The notes beneath the pieces were generated by a model, which saw only the letters and a list, made by a program, of their open reading frames with translations, searched no databases and was not told the DNA's origin. The position numbers and the translations under genes are program-made. From Hemileia vastatrix (lineage: Eukaryota; Basidiomycota; Pucciniomycetes; Pucciniales; Zaghouaniaceae), in NCBI GenBank assembly GCA_030280995.1, contig JASXTE010000017.1, positions 13,568,498-13,632,497 of the forward strand: a DNA stretch of 64,000 nucleotides, read 5' to 3'. Positions 13,088 to 23,838 of the stretch are shown in pieces (the first letter of the stretch is position 1; every line of letters begins with the position of its first letter).

Positions 13088-15684
13088 TGTCAGGCTGAGT
13101 TCAAGTACAAATACGTGAACTAGCTTGAATGGTCAGTTGTCTAGAAAATTTTAACTGTCCTATATGAATACTGTAGTATAAATCTAACAAGTAGTAAAAT
13201 ATAATCAAAATTAAAGGTCTCAGTAATATAATTTTCACTATTTTTATATATGGCTTACAATCTTTGTAGTTGGTAGAAAAATAGATTTTATAATTCATAT
13301 ACTATTCAAAAGTCTTATAGAAGTACTAATTGATATGTATTGTAATTTATTTGGTTATATTGGTTAAATTGTAAATGATAAAGAATGTAGAAACAAGACC
13401 CAAAAACCTCCTCCTTTTATACACACTGAGTTCCCCAATGATTCCCTTGATGTACCACCCAATACACAGTTAATGAAGCCTCCAAACCACTAATAGACAT
13501 GCCCATAAACATTCCCAGTAACCCATGACATTATTAGAAGAGTAACAACTGTCAAAATCCTGTATTAATAAGGAAAATCTATCAAAATTAAAGAATAAGA
13601 TAAAAATAGAGTATATGCGTATTAAACAATAATATAGAAGACTAAAGAGGAAATTTTTAAGGTTAATAATAGCTTAATAATAAGGGAGATTCACTTTAGA
13701 AACAATGGGGCTAATCCTGAAATTATACTATGTGAAATTCCCATCCAAAAATACCCAATATTGACTGAGTAACCACCCAAAAACTCAAAAAAGAGCGTGA
13801 GATGTGGGGTAACTACATGCAGTCCTTGGCAGGCGCTGTAGAAAATCCTATAGTACTAGCTATAGGCCTTGACCAAGGGAGTTGGAGAAAAATCAGAGAG
13901 AAAATCCCCTGTCCCTTTAGAAAAATAGAGTGAGATTTACTTGCTAAAGTAAGTTGGTTCCTGTTTTGCTAAAGCCCCTTTTTAACACACTTGACTGCTT
14001 GATGAGCCAAGAAAGTAGTCACCAGACAGACTACCAGACCAAAGAACTGGAATGTAGAACAATGTTCACACCAGAGACAGCAAAGATACTTGATGTAGGC
14101 TGCAAATCCACACCAGAGACAGCAATAATACTTGCTATAGCTTGCAAGACTATAACAGAGAAAACAGTTGCCAAAGTTAAGTTAAATGAAGAACTCACTT
14201 GCAACAAACACAGGCAAATTGTGGCCAGAAAACAGTGAAAACTGAGTGAGGAACAAGGATATCACCTCTGGATGGTTGTATGATAATTAAGGTTGCCCCA
14301 AACTGTCTTATTCACTATGTACACACAGACCACTATCTAAGAGCCCATGCGCACCCACCAATCTGGTGCCTGTACCTGCCAAATTGAATAAAAACCCTCC
14401 AGAAGCGCTCCCAAACCTTCTAAAACAGAGGCGGGCGGGCTGCCAGACGTCGGAGGTGCCGCCTGAAGCGGCCCGGCCTCCCTGAAGCCAGAAAACCAAT
14501 AAAAACAACTAATCTACTTAAAAAAATTAGTTACAACTACTAAAACCTTTAAAACAGGGAATTTCACTATAACAACATTGAGACATGAAATATAGAGAAA
14601 AATTAGCTCTATCCAATGGTACTAAGCACTTAACCCTAAGACTTAATGTTTGCCTGTAAAACACAAAAAACAAAATTAAACAGCTATCTTTTATAAATGA
14701 AAAATGAGGAAATGACCCCTTAAAACTTAGAATATGAAAAATGTCTTGAAGACATAAAATATAGAGAAAAACTGGGGCTATCCAATGATAGTACCCACAT
14801 ACCCACAGACCCAATATCCTTGGAATAAAACCAGAAAAATACCCAATTCCTTAACAGATGTCAATTAAGACATGCACAAACAATGCCAATTCATACAACA
14901 AAGGCCCCTGCCAATGTTGGAAGACCACAGCTCTTGCACGGGTAAATCCTTGACTAAATTAGGCGAATTCAAGTGTGGTGATGAAATAAGATGACAAGAG
15001 TAAGGTTATTAATGAAATTAGTGCATATAATCAAGGTCAATGCATTATTAATTAAGCTAGGACACTAAATAAGCGCCTGTCATCTATTTTAGTGTGTTTC
15101 CCCACAGTGGGCGTAGAATGTGGGGTAATTATAGTGTGAAAAATCTAACTTTGCTAAAAATGAAGCTATTCACACAGGAAAAAAGCAGGCAGTATGTGGC
15201 CAGTACATAGAAGCCATTTCTGGCATAAAAACACCAAATTTGAAAAGTGTTATTTTTATGCATTTAAATAGCCAAATCAATAGTACTAAATGAGACAAAT
15301 TGATCTGTCAAAGCGCATTTTTGATATTCTCAAATTTTTGGCTCATATAGTCAACTTTTAAGTGAAATAAAGCGCATTTCTATTATTTTGCATAAAACAG
15401 TGAAAATAACAGCTTTAAGTGTACTTAAAAATTATGTAGCGTTATTCTTAAGGTTCTTAAGATTACCCTAACATATTCCAACTTAATATTAAGTACATAA
15501 GACTTATAAAAGGTGGATATATGCGTGTATATAAGGTGTTATAATGGCATATTTTGTATATTATCATAATTTTACTTACGTATACTGTTTGTGTACTCTT
15601 AATTATTATTCCCAAGTATAGTTCATGTGTTTAACATAACTTATAAGTACTTTTTACTCAGTCCTGGGGATATACAGGCTTACA
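13088..15684 (+). mobile_element. Family A LTR-like repeat, copy A1, interrupted by a solo C LTR
   Basis: The copy starts TGTCAGGCTGAGTTCAAG and ends GGATATACAGGCT-TACA (consensus CTGACA). Without the 1093 bp insertion at 13837-14929 it is about 1.5 kb, like copy A2. The TG...CA termini and the 5 bp duplication at A2 suggest a long LTR, here solo. Flanking bases do not match each other (CCAAT and TGGGG), so at least one side is rearranged. No open frame of substance. Confidence 0.75.
13837..14929 (-). mobile_element. Solo LTR of the C-family Ty3 element, reverse orientation
   Basis: Its reverse complement matches the LTR at 61364-62457 along the full length (1093 versus 1094 bp, TG...CA ends). 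Both translate by chance to nearly the same 95-residue frame. It sits in the middle of repeat A1: the A2 copy is continuous at the matching point (GGCAGGCGCTTGCACGG). Flanks GCGC and GCTC are an imperfect target duplication. A GC-rich patch at 14430-14480 stands out from the surrounding sequence. Confidence 0.9.
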
Positions 15685-15689
15685 TGGGG

Positions 15690-16106
15690 ACTTCATCCTC
15701 ATCCTCTTCAACCAATTCATCTACCTCCTCTTCCACCCCTCATCTTTTACCTCTGGCCTGGGTTACCCAGACTTCCACTGTATCCTCGACCTCCTCCTCA
15801 ATCTCTTTCACCAAAAGACACGTCCCAGATATCTTGGACCAACTCATTGGTCTTTGGGATTACCCAATATTTAGTTTTGTTAAACTGTCGTTTGATGTCC
15901 ACGTTTTTCGATAGGGCATCACACGTCACCCATCTCCAGCGGCAAAACTCTCATTTCTGGCAAGAACCTCGTGTAGCCGTGCTTTCGAGGCAAAAATATT
16001 CCATTGATTCACAGGCCGTGCAGGCTTGGAAGTATTTCCAGGTAACAATTCCACCATCTGCTTTGGAGTGTGGAGGCGTGGGAGTTGGGGTAGGACAAGT
16101 TGACAT
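15690..16106 (-). pseudogene. Antisense Zn2Cys6-like accessory gene of the B element, broken copy
   Basis: The minus-strand frame starts at ATG 16106 and matches the better-preserved copy at 41071. The first three cysteines of the six-Cys cluster are present, but the codon of the fourth (15951-15953) is TGA where the other copy has TGT. Reading on, the frame holds the last two cysteines and the acidic tail, with a further TGA near 15807, and the upstream end is lost at 15685. The copy is therefore a pseudogene, but its existence shows that the antisense gene belongs to the family and is not a one-off capture. Confidence 0.75.
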
Positions 16107-16186
16107 AATAAATATAAAATAATTAAAAGAAGAGTTGAGAGAAAGTAGTGTGGGAAGAATATGTCTCACACTCAATGGAGCTCGCG

Positions 16187-16193
16187 TTTTATA
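16187..16193 (-). promoter_or_regulatory. TATA box of the antisense B gene (copy 2)
   Basis: On the minus strand this reads TATAAAA, about 81 nt upstream of the ATG at 16106. A CACGTG E-box lies at 16214-16219, just inside the LTR. The same arrangement is found in the copy at 41152. Confidence 0.55.
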
Positions 16194-16675
16194 CCCGGGC
16201 ATCTGTCACACGCCACGTGACACTCGAGGCAAAAGCAGCTCATTAAATCAATAATACAGAGGTCTAAATCCATACTCAAAGCGCAGAAAACAATTCTACA
16301 TAGCAACTGTGACTTTCCTTTGTGTACTCACTATTCAACTGCGCTATTCTAAACTTTAAATCTAAATTAGTCAATCTCTCAATAGTGTGTTTAGTCTTTT
16401 CTTTGATAAGCGACGCACAGCGCAATAGTTAATGTAATATTCTGCTAAAAGGTTTATTAAGTATCTGTGGGTTATTAACAGGGGTAGTGAGCATGGACAG
16501 GATGGTTAGTGGAGGATTAAAGGGTTAACGGATGTTAGTGAGGAGGGTCCAGGTGTAACGGGTGTATTTTTGATGGTCTGAGGTCAATGCGAGGAGTAAT
16601 AGATATAAAAGGGGTTGGATTGTGGTTCGATATTTCTTTAGAATTAAATTATAAAACATATATATAGTTAATAGT

Positions 16676-18173
16676 TGTCAGGCTAAGATCAAGTACAAGG
16701 ACGTGAAATAGCTTGAAAAGTCTTTGTCTAGAAGATTTAAATGGTCCTATATGAATACTGTAGTATAAATCCAACAAATAATAAAATATAATTCAGAATA
16801 AAGGTCTCAGTAATATAATTCTCACTAGTTTTATATATGTCTTACAATCTTTTTAGTTGGTAGAAAAATAGATTATAATAATTCAGATACTACTCAAAAG
16901 TCTTATAAAAGTACTAATTGGAGTGTATTGTAATTGGTTTGGTTATATGGTGAAAATTGTAATGATAAATGTAGAAACAAGACCCAAAAACCTCCTCCTT
17001 TTATACACACTGAGTTCCCCAATAAATCCCTTGATATACCATCCAATACACAGTTAAAGACGCCTCAAATCCACTAATAGACCTGCCCATCAACATTCCT
17101 AGTGATCCATGACATAATTAGACAAGTAACAACCGCCAAAATCCTGTAATAATAAGGGAAATCCATCAAAATTAAAGAAAAAGACAAAAAGAGAGTATAT
17201 GCGTATAAAACAATAATATAAAAGACTAAAGGAGACTTTTTAAGGTTAATAATAGCTTAAAAATAAGGGGGATTTACTGTAGAAATGGAGGGGCTAAACC
17301 TGACAGTATACTACGTGAAATTCCCATCCAAAAATAACCAAAATTGACTGAGAAACCACCAAAAAACTTAAAACAGAGCGTGAGATGTGGGGTAACTACA
17401 TGCAGTCATTGGCAGGCGCTTGCACGGGTAAATCCTTGACTAAAATTAGGTGAATTTTAAGCGTGGTGATGAAATAAGATGCCAAGAATGAGGTTATTAA
17501 TGAAATTAGTGTATATAAACAAGATCAATGCACTATTAATTAAGCTAGGACACTAAATAAGCGCCTGTTGCCTATTTTAGTGTGTTTCCCCACAGTGGGT
17601 GTAGAATGTGGGGTAATGATAGTGTGAAAAAGCTAACTTTGCTAAAAATGAAGCTATTCACACGGGAAAAAAGCAGGCAGTATGTGGCCAGTACACAGAA
17701 GCCATTTCTGGCATAAAAAACACCAAATTTGAAAAGTGTTATTTTTATGCTTTTAAATAGCCAAATCAATAGTCCTAAATGAGCTCAATTGATCTGTCAA
17801 AGCGCATTTTTGATATTCTCAATTTTATAGCGCATATAGTCAACTTTTAAGTGAAATAAAGCGCATTTCTTGTTTTTTGCATAAAACAATGAATATAACA
17901 GCTTTAAGTGTACTTAAAAATTATGTAGCCTTATACTTAAGGTTCTTAAGATTACCCTAACATATTCCAACTTAATATTAATTACATAAGACCTATAAAA
18001 GGTGGATATATGCGTGTATATAAGGTGTTATAATGGCATTTTTTGTGTATTATCATAATTTTACTTATGTATACTGTTTGTGTACTCTCATTTATTGTTC
18101 CCATGTATAGTTCATGTGTTTAACTTAACTTATAAGCACTTTTTACTCAGTCCTGGGGATATACAGGCTGACA
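16676..18173 (+). mobile_element. Family A LTR-like repeat, copy A2 (complete, 1498 bp)
   Basis: It starts TGTCAGGCTAAG and ends ATACAGGCTGACA. It lies in the B LTR, which is continuous on both sides, between ATAGT (16671-16675) and ATAAT (18174-18178), a 5 bp duplication with one mismatch. TG...CA ends, short inverted termini (TGTCAG/CTGACA) and a 5 bp duplication fit a solo LTR of an unidentified retrotransposon. No gag or pol sequence next to any A copy could be assigned to it. Confidence 0.85.
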
Positions 18174-18350
18174 ATAATGGTAAAGCTTCAGGTTAAAACA
18201 TTATTATTGTATCTTTCCTTATTTTTCTCAGTAATCATTTCTAAATCTTAAATCTTTGATTATTGAGTTTCCAACCCTTTGTGAGATCTTAAGAATATTA
18301 ATATTACCTTAAAATTATATTAGAATTCTTATTGAACATATCTCAAAGAA

Positions 18351-18355
18351 GTAGC
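18351..18355. repeat. Target site duplication of copia-1, left
   Basis: GTAGC here and again at 23704-23708. The flanking B LTR reads through once one copy is removed. Confidence 0.95.
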
Positions 18356-18968
18356 TGTCAATTATATACATATTCATATACACGTTATATTCACTTATAC
18401 TTATTAGATATCTACATTTCTGTTTATTCAACTTCTACATTTTCTACATTACTATTCTTTTTAACCTAGCATTTCTTTTAACCTAACTTAATGATAACTC
18501 AGCATTATATATGGTTGCCAATACATCTGTGTATTGCATCCATTTCTCCTTTATCTAATTTATTATTCTATTCCTAACTAAATCATATTATTTACTTTAA
18601 AGTCTTTCACTTCATTTGTCCCAGTTGTCCCGTGTCCTGTTGTCCTGTGTCCTATTGTCCTTGAGTCCCAAACTTACCTGTTGTTCATTCTTATCAGGTA
18701 TTATTGTACGTATGCTCTACGACAGCTTATCCATTTCTCCTTTATCTAATTTATTATTCTATTCCTAACTAAATCATATTATTTACTTTAAAGTCTTTCA
18801 CTTCATTTGTCCCAGTTGTCCCGTGTCCTGTTGTCCTGTGTCCTATTGTCCTTGAGTCCCAAACTTACCTGTTGTTCATTCTTATCAGGTATTATTTTGT
18901 CCCGTGTCCTGTTGTCCTGTGTCCTATTGTCCTTGAGTCCCAAACTTACCTGTTGTTCATTCTTATCA
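18356..18968 (+). mobile_element. copia-1 5' LTR (613 bp)
   Basis: It begins TGTCAATTATATAC and ends TTCTTATCA. Reading it against 23091-23703 I found no difference, and the lengths are equal. It contains internal duplications: a unit of about 73 nt starting TGTCCCGTGTCCTG and ending TTATCAGG is present three times (18626, 18817, 18898), the first two within a 191 bp duplication. Confidence 0.97.
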
Positions 18969-18984
18969 GGGTTATGGGCCCAGC
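18969..18984 (+). promoter_or_regulatory. copia-1 primer binding site, initiator tRNA-Met anticodon arm type
   Basis: The bases directly after the LTR, with its last G overlap, read GGTTATGGGCCCAGC. This is complementary to the anticodon stem-loop of eukaryotic initiator tRNA-Met (GCTGGGCCCATAACC), not to the tRNA 3' end. Drosophila copia is known to use such an internal tRNA-Met fragment as primer; its use here is inferred. Confidence 0.8.
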
Positions 18985-19074
18985 GCCCCTGCATATCATC
19001 TAAACCTGGCGACTCCTGATTCCACCAATACTAGCTCATCATCATCCAGCTCCTCATCCTCCACGTATACTGCC

Positions 19075-22000
19075 ATGGCTAATTCTCCTCCCTCACCCCC
19101 TAATTTTTCATACCTGCAAGATAACTCTAATTTTTCCGAAATTAAAGGTATTGAAAAACTAAACGATAAAAATTATAGTACGTGGAAAACAGATCTCAAA
19201 TATGCTCTCACTGTCAGAAATCTGGACCAATTTCTCGATGAGGACAATCCAGTTCCAACGAATCCCGAACTACTCTCAGTGTTTAAATTACGGCAACGTC
19301 AAACGAACACTATTATTAAGATGTTTATGGATCGTGCCAACCAGCACAAATTTATCCTTGATGATGAAGCTGTGGAACCTGCTCAACTCTGGACACGTAT
19401 AAAAAATCATTACGCCTCTAAATCCAGTCAAAACTGCTCTTACGTCGTCAATAAACTGTTTAAAATAAAATTCTCAGAAAGCAATATCTTAGGGGCTATG
19501 GACGAATTCAGAAGCAGCATCAAGTTACTACGCGATGTCGCTCCTGATCTGTTTAAAGAGAACATACTGTCTTACATTATGGCTAATTATGTTCTAAATC
19601 TTCTACCTGAATCTTATCAAACAGCTGCTACTATAATACTTAGTAAATATGATATCACCAATCAACGACCTACTATAGAAAGCGTGTTTGCTGACATTGA
19701 GACTGAAGTTACGCGTCGTCGAGTACTAAGCACATCAAGTAACTCTTCCGGTGCTGTTTTGGCAATGGACAACAAAACAAAAAATTTCTGCTCGAAAGGA
19801 AGACACAATCCTCTTGCTCCTCATTCGGAAGATTCATGTTTTCAATTACATCCTGAAAAACGCGATGAATTCCTCAAACGTAAAAAGGACCGAGAAAATA
19901 AGGACAACAGTAATAATTACAAAGTTTACTCTATATTTTCTGACTTACCGGACAACTACGCCATCCTGGACAGTGGCGCATCGTTTTCAATATTCAATGA
20001 CAAAACTCTCTTTAAAGACTTCAAATCAACAAAAATTTCATTATCCATGGCAAATGGGGACGAAGTGCTTGCCCTTGGACAAGGCAATGTATCTTTCAAC
20101 TCATCATCCGGCCACAAATTCCAAATCAACAACGCTTTATTTGCACCTTCAATTAAAGTTACTCTGATTTCTATTATTGATCTACTTCATAACAACTGGA
20201 GTCTTGTCAACGATAATAACAAATTCAAAATTAAATATAAAGAGGACACATTAATCACCTGCTCCACTAAGGGACGAATTATCAGCTTTCCACTGTCACC
20301 TGCTCCTATATATCAAATTGGGACTGCATCATTGAGTAATCAAAACAAACTCGAACTTATTCATCATAGTTTTGGTCACCCTAATAATCAAATCATGAAA
20401 TTGCTATTTCCTACACTAAATTTTACCAATTTCTCATGTAAAACTTGCGCTTTAGCTAAGTCACACATTCTATCCTACTCAGGCACTTTTCCTACTCCCG
20501 ATCAACCTCTGGATGTTATACACATGGATCTGTGTGGACCTATTACCCCCGAATCAAAAGGGGGGAAATCTTATTTCTACCAAATTGTTGATGGTCACTC
20601 ACGATACCGACATGTTTACTTCCTTGATCTCAAATCTGAGACCTTTGAAAAATACAAGGAATATGAACTTCTAGCCGAAAATCAACGAGAACGTAAAATT
20701 AAATGTATCGTATCGGACAATGGTGGAGAATTCACTAGTAATGCCGTCAAGCGTCACCTTAAACAAAAAGGAATTATACATCTACGTACGGCTCCCTATT
20801 CTCCTCAACAGAACCCCTTTGCCGAACGAGGTAATCGATCAATAGTAGAAAAGGCTAAATGTCTACTGATTGAATCCGGGTTAGACTCACACTGGTGGGC
20901 CGAAGCAGTCAGCATGGCTACTTTTCTACTTAACATACTTCCCTGTTCGTCCCTTGAAAACCATAAATCCCCGTGGGAATTATGGCATGGATCAAGCTCA
21001 AAGGTTCCTCGTGATTTACATCCTTTTGGTTCAGATGTAATTTTCAATGTTCAGAAACATAAAAGAGATGGAAAATTTGACAAAAGTGGAGAAGAAGGGA
21101 TCTTTTTAGGTTATTGTGAGGGTCATATTAACTTTCGCATTTATTCTCCTAATACTGATAGTATTTTATTCTCTCATGATGTAAAATTCTTGAATACTTT
21201 CAATTTAGCCCACTCTATTTCAACGGGCGAACCTATTGATACTCTCATATTTCCTGAATTAGAAAACTCATTCACCACCTCATTCAAGGAAGTCAATGAA
21301 ACACAAGCTGAATTATCCGAGGATACACCTCATGACTCTTCCCACTACAATAACTATTCCAAAAATAATGAATCCAATCGTTTCGAAGAATTGCCCACAG
21401 TTCCAACTTCCTCTAAACACTACACTTACATCAACAAAAATACTCCACCCTCAAATGAAATCAACTCTGATATCGACGTCTCTAACATACTCTCATCTAA
21501 ACGTAGAGGCAATGCTATTAACTTGGTTGTCACCCCTTATGATACTCCCAAAAATTTCCATGAAGCTATTAATTCACCTGAAAGTGACGAATGGCTTAAA
21601 GCCATCCAATCTGAACTCAATAGCATTGCTAAACATGAAGTTTGGAACGAATCACCCATTCCTGATCACAATCACTTATTAGGGACCACTTGGACCTTCA
21701 AACGGAAAACTGACTCAGAGGGCAATGTAATCAAGTACAAAGCCAGATTATGCGTTCAAGGTTTTTCACAGATAGAGGGTATAGAGTATAATGACACCTA
21801 CGCCCCTACTGGGCGTCTAACCACATTACGATTTTTACTAGGTGTTGCGGCCTTCAAAGATTGGGAACTTCATCAAATGGATGTTAAGTCCGCATTTCTT
21901 CATGGTGAACCCTCTGAAAACTTATACCTAAGATTCCCGTGTGGCTACATTCCGAAAAATAAAAACCTATGTCTACATCTCAAAAAGTCACTTTACGGGT

Positions 22001-23079
22001 TAAAACAGAGCCCTAGATGTTGGTATCTGAAATTATCCTCATTTTTCAAAGATATTGGTTTTAAACCTAGCATTGCAGACCCATGTCTTTTTGTCAATAG
22101 TGATCAATCTAATCCTTGTTACGTATTCATACATGTAGACGATCTTATCATAGGCGGACCCTCTGTCCAAAGCTTCAAAGACAAAATCTCTGCAGTCTTT
22201 GACATGGATGACCAAGGAGAATTAAACTGGGTCTTGGGAATGAAAGTTACCAGAAATAGAAAAGATCGCACCATCAACTTATCTCAATCCCTATATATCA
22301 ATAAATTACTCAATGAATTCAACTATCAAGATTGCCGTTCGGTTTCTACTCCTTTAGTACCTAACTCTCAATTCACTTCTGAATCCAAATCTAATACAAC
22401 ACCTCCCTTCAACTATCGTCGGGCCATTGGCTTACTTAACTATTTAGTTTTATGTACTCGTCCCGACTTAGCCTTTACTGCTAGTTCACTGGCTCAGTAC
22501 CTTAACGAACCCACAGATCAGCAATTCAATGCCTTCTTTCACGTACTAAGATATCTTCAATCAACCAAAGATTATGGTTTGTCTCTTGGCAATGTTAAAG
22601 ATAGCAAACTGGGTAGTCTCATTGGATATGCCGACTCAAATTATAACAAGGCAACTGATTCAAAATCCACCTCTGGAATTCTTGTCTTTCACCTCGGACT
22701 CATAGGCTGGAGATCCTCTAAACAACAGTCAGTGGCTCTTTCCACCTCTGAAACGGAATACTATTCCATGACAGAGTGTGGCCAAGATCTGCTTTGGGTC
22801 AAAGAATTATTCAACGATTTCTCCATTAATTTAGAATGTTCAAAACTTAAAGGCGATAATCAAGGGGCAATCAGTTTGTCTTTGAACCCTCTATATCAAC
22901 ATAGAACTCGTCACATTAACACAAGAATACAATGGTTACGCAAACAAGTTAATAAGGCCGAATTCGAAATTGAATATACCTCAACCAGTAATATGTTAGC
23001 TGATATGCTAACTAAATCTCTTCCTCGTCCTAAGCATCATACTTTCCTGAAGGCACTCAACCTCAATCCGCTGTCTTGA
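19075..23079 (+). CDS. copia-1 Gag-Pol polyprotein, intact (1334 aa)
   Basis: A single unbroken frame encodes all functions needed for Ty1-copia replication in the usual copia order. Gag covers about residues 1-260 and ends in a Cys/His-containing stretch around 237-260 that is not a standard CCHC knuckle. The aspartic protease has DSGA from D299. The GAG-pre-integrase zinc site has His-His near 429-436 and C-K-T-C near 454. The integrase triad is D485, D548, E584 (35 residues between the last two). Reverse transcriptase spans about 870-1100 with HVDD at 1020-1023 in place of the usual YVDD. RNase H spans about 1180-1330 with D1261 in GDNQG and an STSETEY block. The first in-frame ATG after the LTR was taken as start. 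Order integrase before RT proves copia rather than Ty3. Intact frame, matching LTRs and a perfect target duplication suggest a recent, perhaps active insertion. Codon use is richer in C than the decayed neighbours. Confidence 0.97.
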   Translation: MANSPPSPPNFSYLQDNSNFSEIKGIEKLNDKNYSTWKTDLKYALTVRNLDQFLDEDNPVPTNPELLSVFKLRQRQTNTIIKMFMDRANQHKFILDDEAVEPAQLWTRIKNHYASKSSQNCSYVVNKLFKIKFSESNILGAMDEFRSSIKLLRDVAPDLFKENILSYIMANYVLNLLPESYQTAATIILSKYDITNQRPTIESVFADIETEVTRRRVLSTSSNSSGAVLAMDNKTKNFCSKGRHNPLAPHSEDSCFQLHPEKRDEFLKRKKDRENKDNSNNYKVYSIFSDLPDNYAILDSGASFSIFNDKTLFKDFKSTKISLSMANGDEVLALGQGNVSFNSSSGHKFQINNALFAPSIKVTLISIIDLLHNNWSLVNDNNKFKIKYKEDTLITCSTKGRIISFPLSPAPIYQIGTASLSNQNKLELIHHSFGHPNNQIMKLLFPTLNFTNFSCKTCALAKSHILSYSGTFPTPDQPLDVIHMDLCGPITPESKGGKSYFYQIVDGHSRYRHVYFLDLKSETFEKYKEYELLAENQRERKIKCIVSDNGGEFTSNAVKRHLKQKGIIHLRTAPYSPQQNPFAERGNRSIVEKAKCLLIESGLDSHWWAEAVSMATFLLNILPCSSLENHKSPWELWHGSSSKVPRDLHPFGSDVIFNVQKHKRDGKFDKSGEEGIFLGYCEGHINFRIYSPNTDSILFSHDVKFLNTFNLAHSISTGEPIDTLIFPELENSFTTSFKEVNETQAELSEDTPHDSSHYNNYSKNNESNRFEELPTVPTSSKHYTYINKNTPPSNEINSDIDVSNILSSKRRGNAINLVVTPYDTPKNFHEAINSPESDEWLKAIQSELNSIAKHEVWNESPIPDHNHLLGTTWTFKRKTDSEGNVIKYKARLCVQGFSQIEGIEYNDTYAPTGRLTTLRFLLGVAAFKDWELHQMDVKSAFLHGEPSENLYLRFPCGYIPKNKNLCLHLKKSLYGLKQSPRCWYLKLSSFFKDIGFKPSIADPCLFVNSDQSNPCYVFIHVDDLIIGGPSVQSFKDKISAVFDMDDQGELNWVLGMKVTRNRKDRTINLSQSLYINKLLNEFNYQDCRSVSTPLVPNSQFTSESKSNTTPPFNYRRAIGLLNYLVLCTRPDLAFTASSLAQYLNEPTDQQFNAFFHVLRYLQSTKDYGLSLGNVKDSKLGSLIGYADSNYNKATDSKSTSGILVFHLGLIGWRSSKQQSVALSTSETEYYSMTECGQDLLWVKELFNDFSINLECSKLKGDNQGAISLSLNPLYQHRTRHINTRIQWLRKQVNKAEFEIEYTSTSNMLADMLTKSLPRPKHHTFLKALNLNPLS

Positions 23080-23083
23080 GCAC

Positions 23084-23090
23084 GGGAGGG
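23084..23090 (+). promoter_or_regulatory. copia-1 polypurine tract
   Basis: The purine run GGGAGGG lies immediately before the 3' LTR and 5 nt after the gag-pol stop, the standard place for plus-strand priming. Confidence 0.85.
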
Positions 23091-23703
23091 TGTCAATTAT
23101 ATACATATTCATATACACGTTATATTCACTTATACTTATTAGATATCTACATTTCTGTTTATTCAACTTCTACATTTTCTACATTACTATTCTTTTTAAC
23201 CTAGCATTTCTTTTAACCTAACTTAATGATAACTCAGCATTATATATGGTTGCCAATACATCTGTGTATTGCATCCATTTCTCCTTTATCTAATTTATTA
23301 TTCTATTCCTAACTAAATCATATTATTTACTTTAAAGTCTTTCACTTCATTTGTCCCAGTTGTCCCGTGTCCTGTTGTCCTGTGTCCTATTGTCCTTGAG
23401 TCCCAAACTTACCTGTTGTTCATTCTTATCAGGTATTATTGTACGTATGCTCTACGACAGCTTATCCATTTCTCCTTTATCTAATTTATTATTCTATTCC
23501 TAACTAAATCATATTATTTACTTTAAAGTCTTTCACTTCATTTGTCCCAGTTGTCCCGTGTCCTGTTGTCCTGTGTCCTATTGTCCTTGAGTCCCAAACT
23601 TACCTGTTGTTCATTCTTATCAGGTATTATTTTGTCCCGTGTCCTGTTGTCCTGTGTCCTATTGTCCTTGAGTCCCAAACTTACCTGTTGTTCATTCTTA
23701 TCA
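23091..23703 (+). mobile_element. copia-1 3' LTR (613 bp)
   Basis: Same sequence as 18356-18968 on reading, including the three internal TGTCCCGTGTCCTG units. It is followed by the GTAGC duplication at 23704-23708. Confidence 0.97.
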
Positions 23704-23838
23704 GTAGCTCTTCTTTTGAGTCATCTTCAAATCACTTCCTCAAACATTTCCTCTGTGCTTCGAAGAAGTTCCTAAACTACTCTCCTCATCTCACTTCCAG
23801 GAACACCCTCGACCTTGTGCGTAGGTTGTCTGGTGACA

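Larger units (their letters stand above)
15685..16203 (+). mobile_element. Internal 3' part of a second B-family chromovirus copy
   Basis: This stretch aligns with 40660-41169 of the complete B element and runs straight into a B LTR at 16204. The rest of this copy (gag, pol, 5' LTR) is absent: the sequence to the left is repeat A1. Confidence 0.85.
16204..23838 (+). mobile_element. B-family 3' LTR (copy 2), interrupted by A2 and copia-1
   Basis: LTR pieces 16204-16675, 18179-18355 and 23709-23838 line up with the LTRs at 33630-34410 and 41170-41962 and add up to about 779 bp. It starts TGTCAC and ends GGTGACA. The two nested insertions each sit between short target duplications. The right flank (TACACCCAC...) is the interior of a reverse A repeat, so this B element had inserted into an A copy. 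Confidence 0.9.

Noticed and set aside
13954..14238. Open frames in both directions in the C LTR (also 14527-14814, 61479-61766, 62049-62294)
   Set aside because: They lie inside an LTR and are conserved only because the two LTR copies are similar; no known domain.
18803..19019. Small frames on both strands in the copia-1 LTR with repeated SPKLTCC-like residues (also 23542-23870)
   Set aside because: They arise from the tandem units of the LTR and appear identically in both LTRs; not genes.
20805..21047. Minus-strand frame inside copia-1 pol (and similar ones at 35689-35874, 35887-36363, 37211-37423)
   Set aside because: Shadows of the real plus-strand coding frames.
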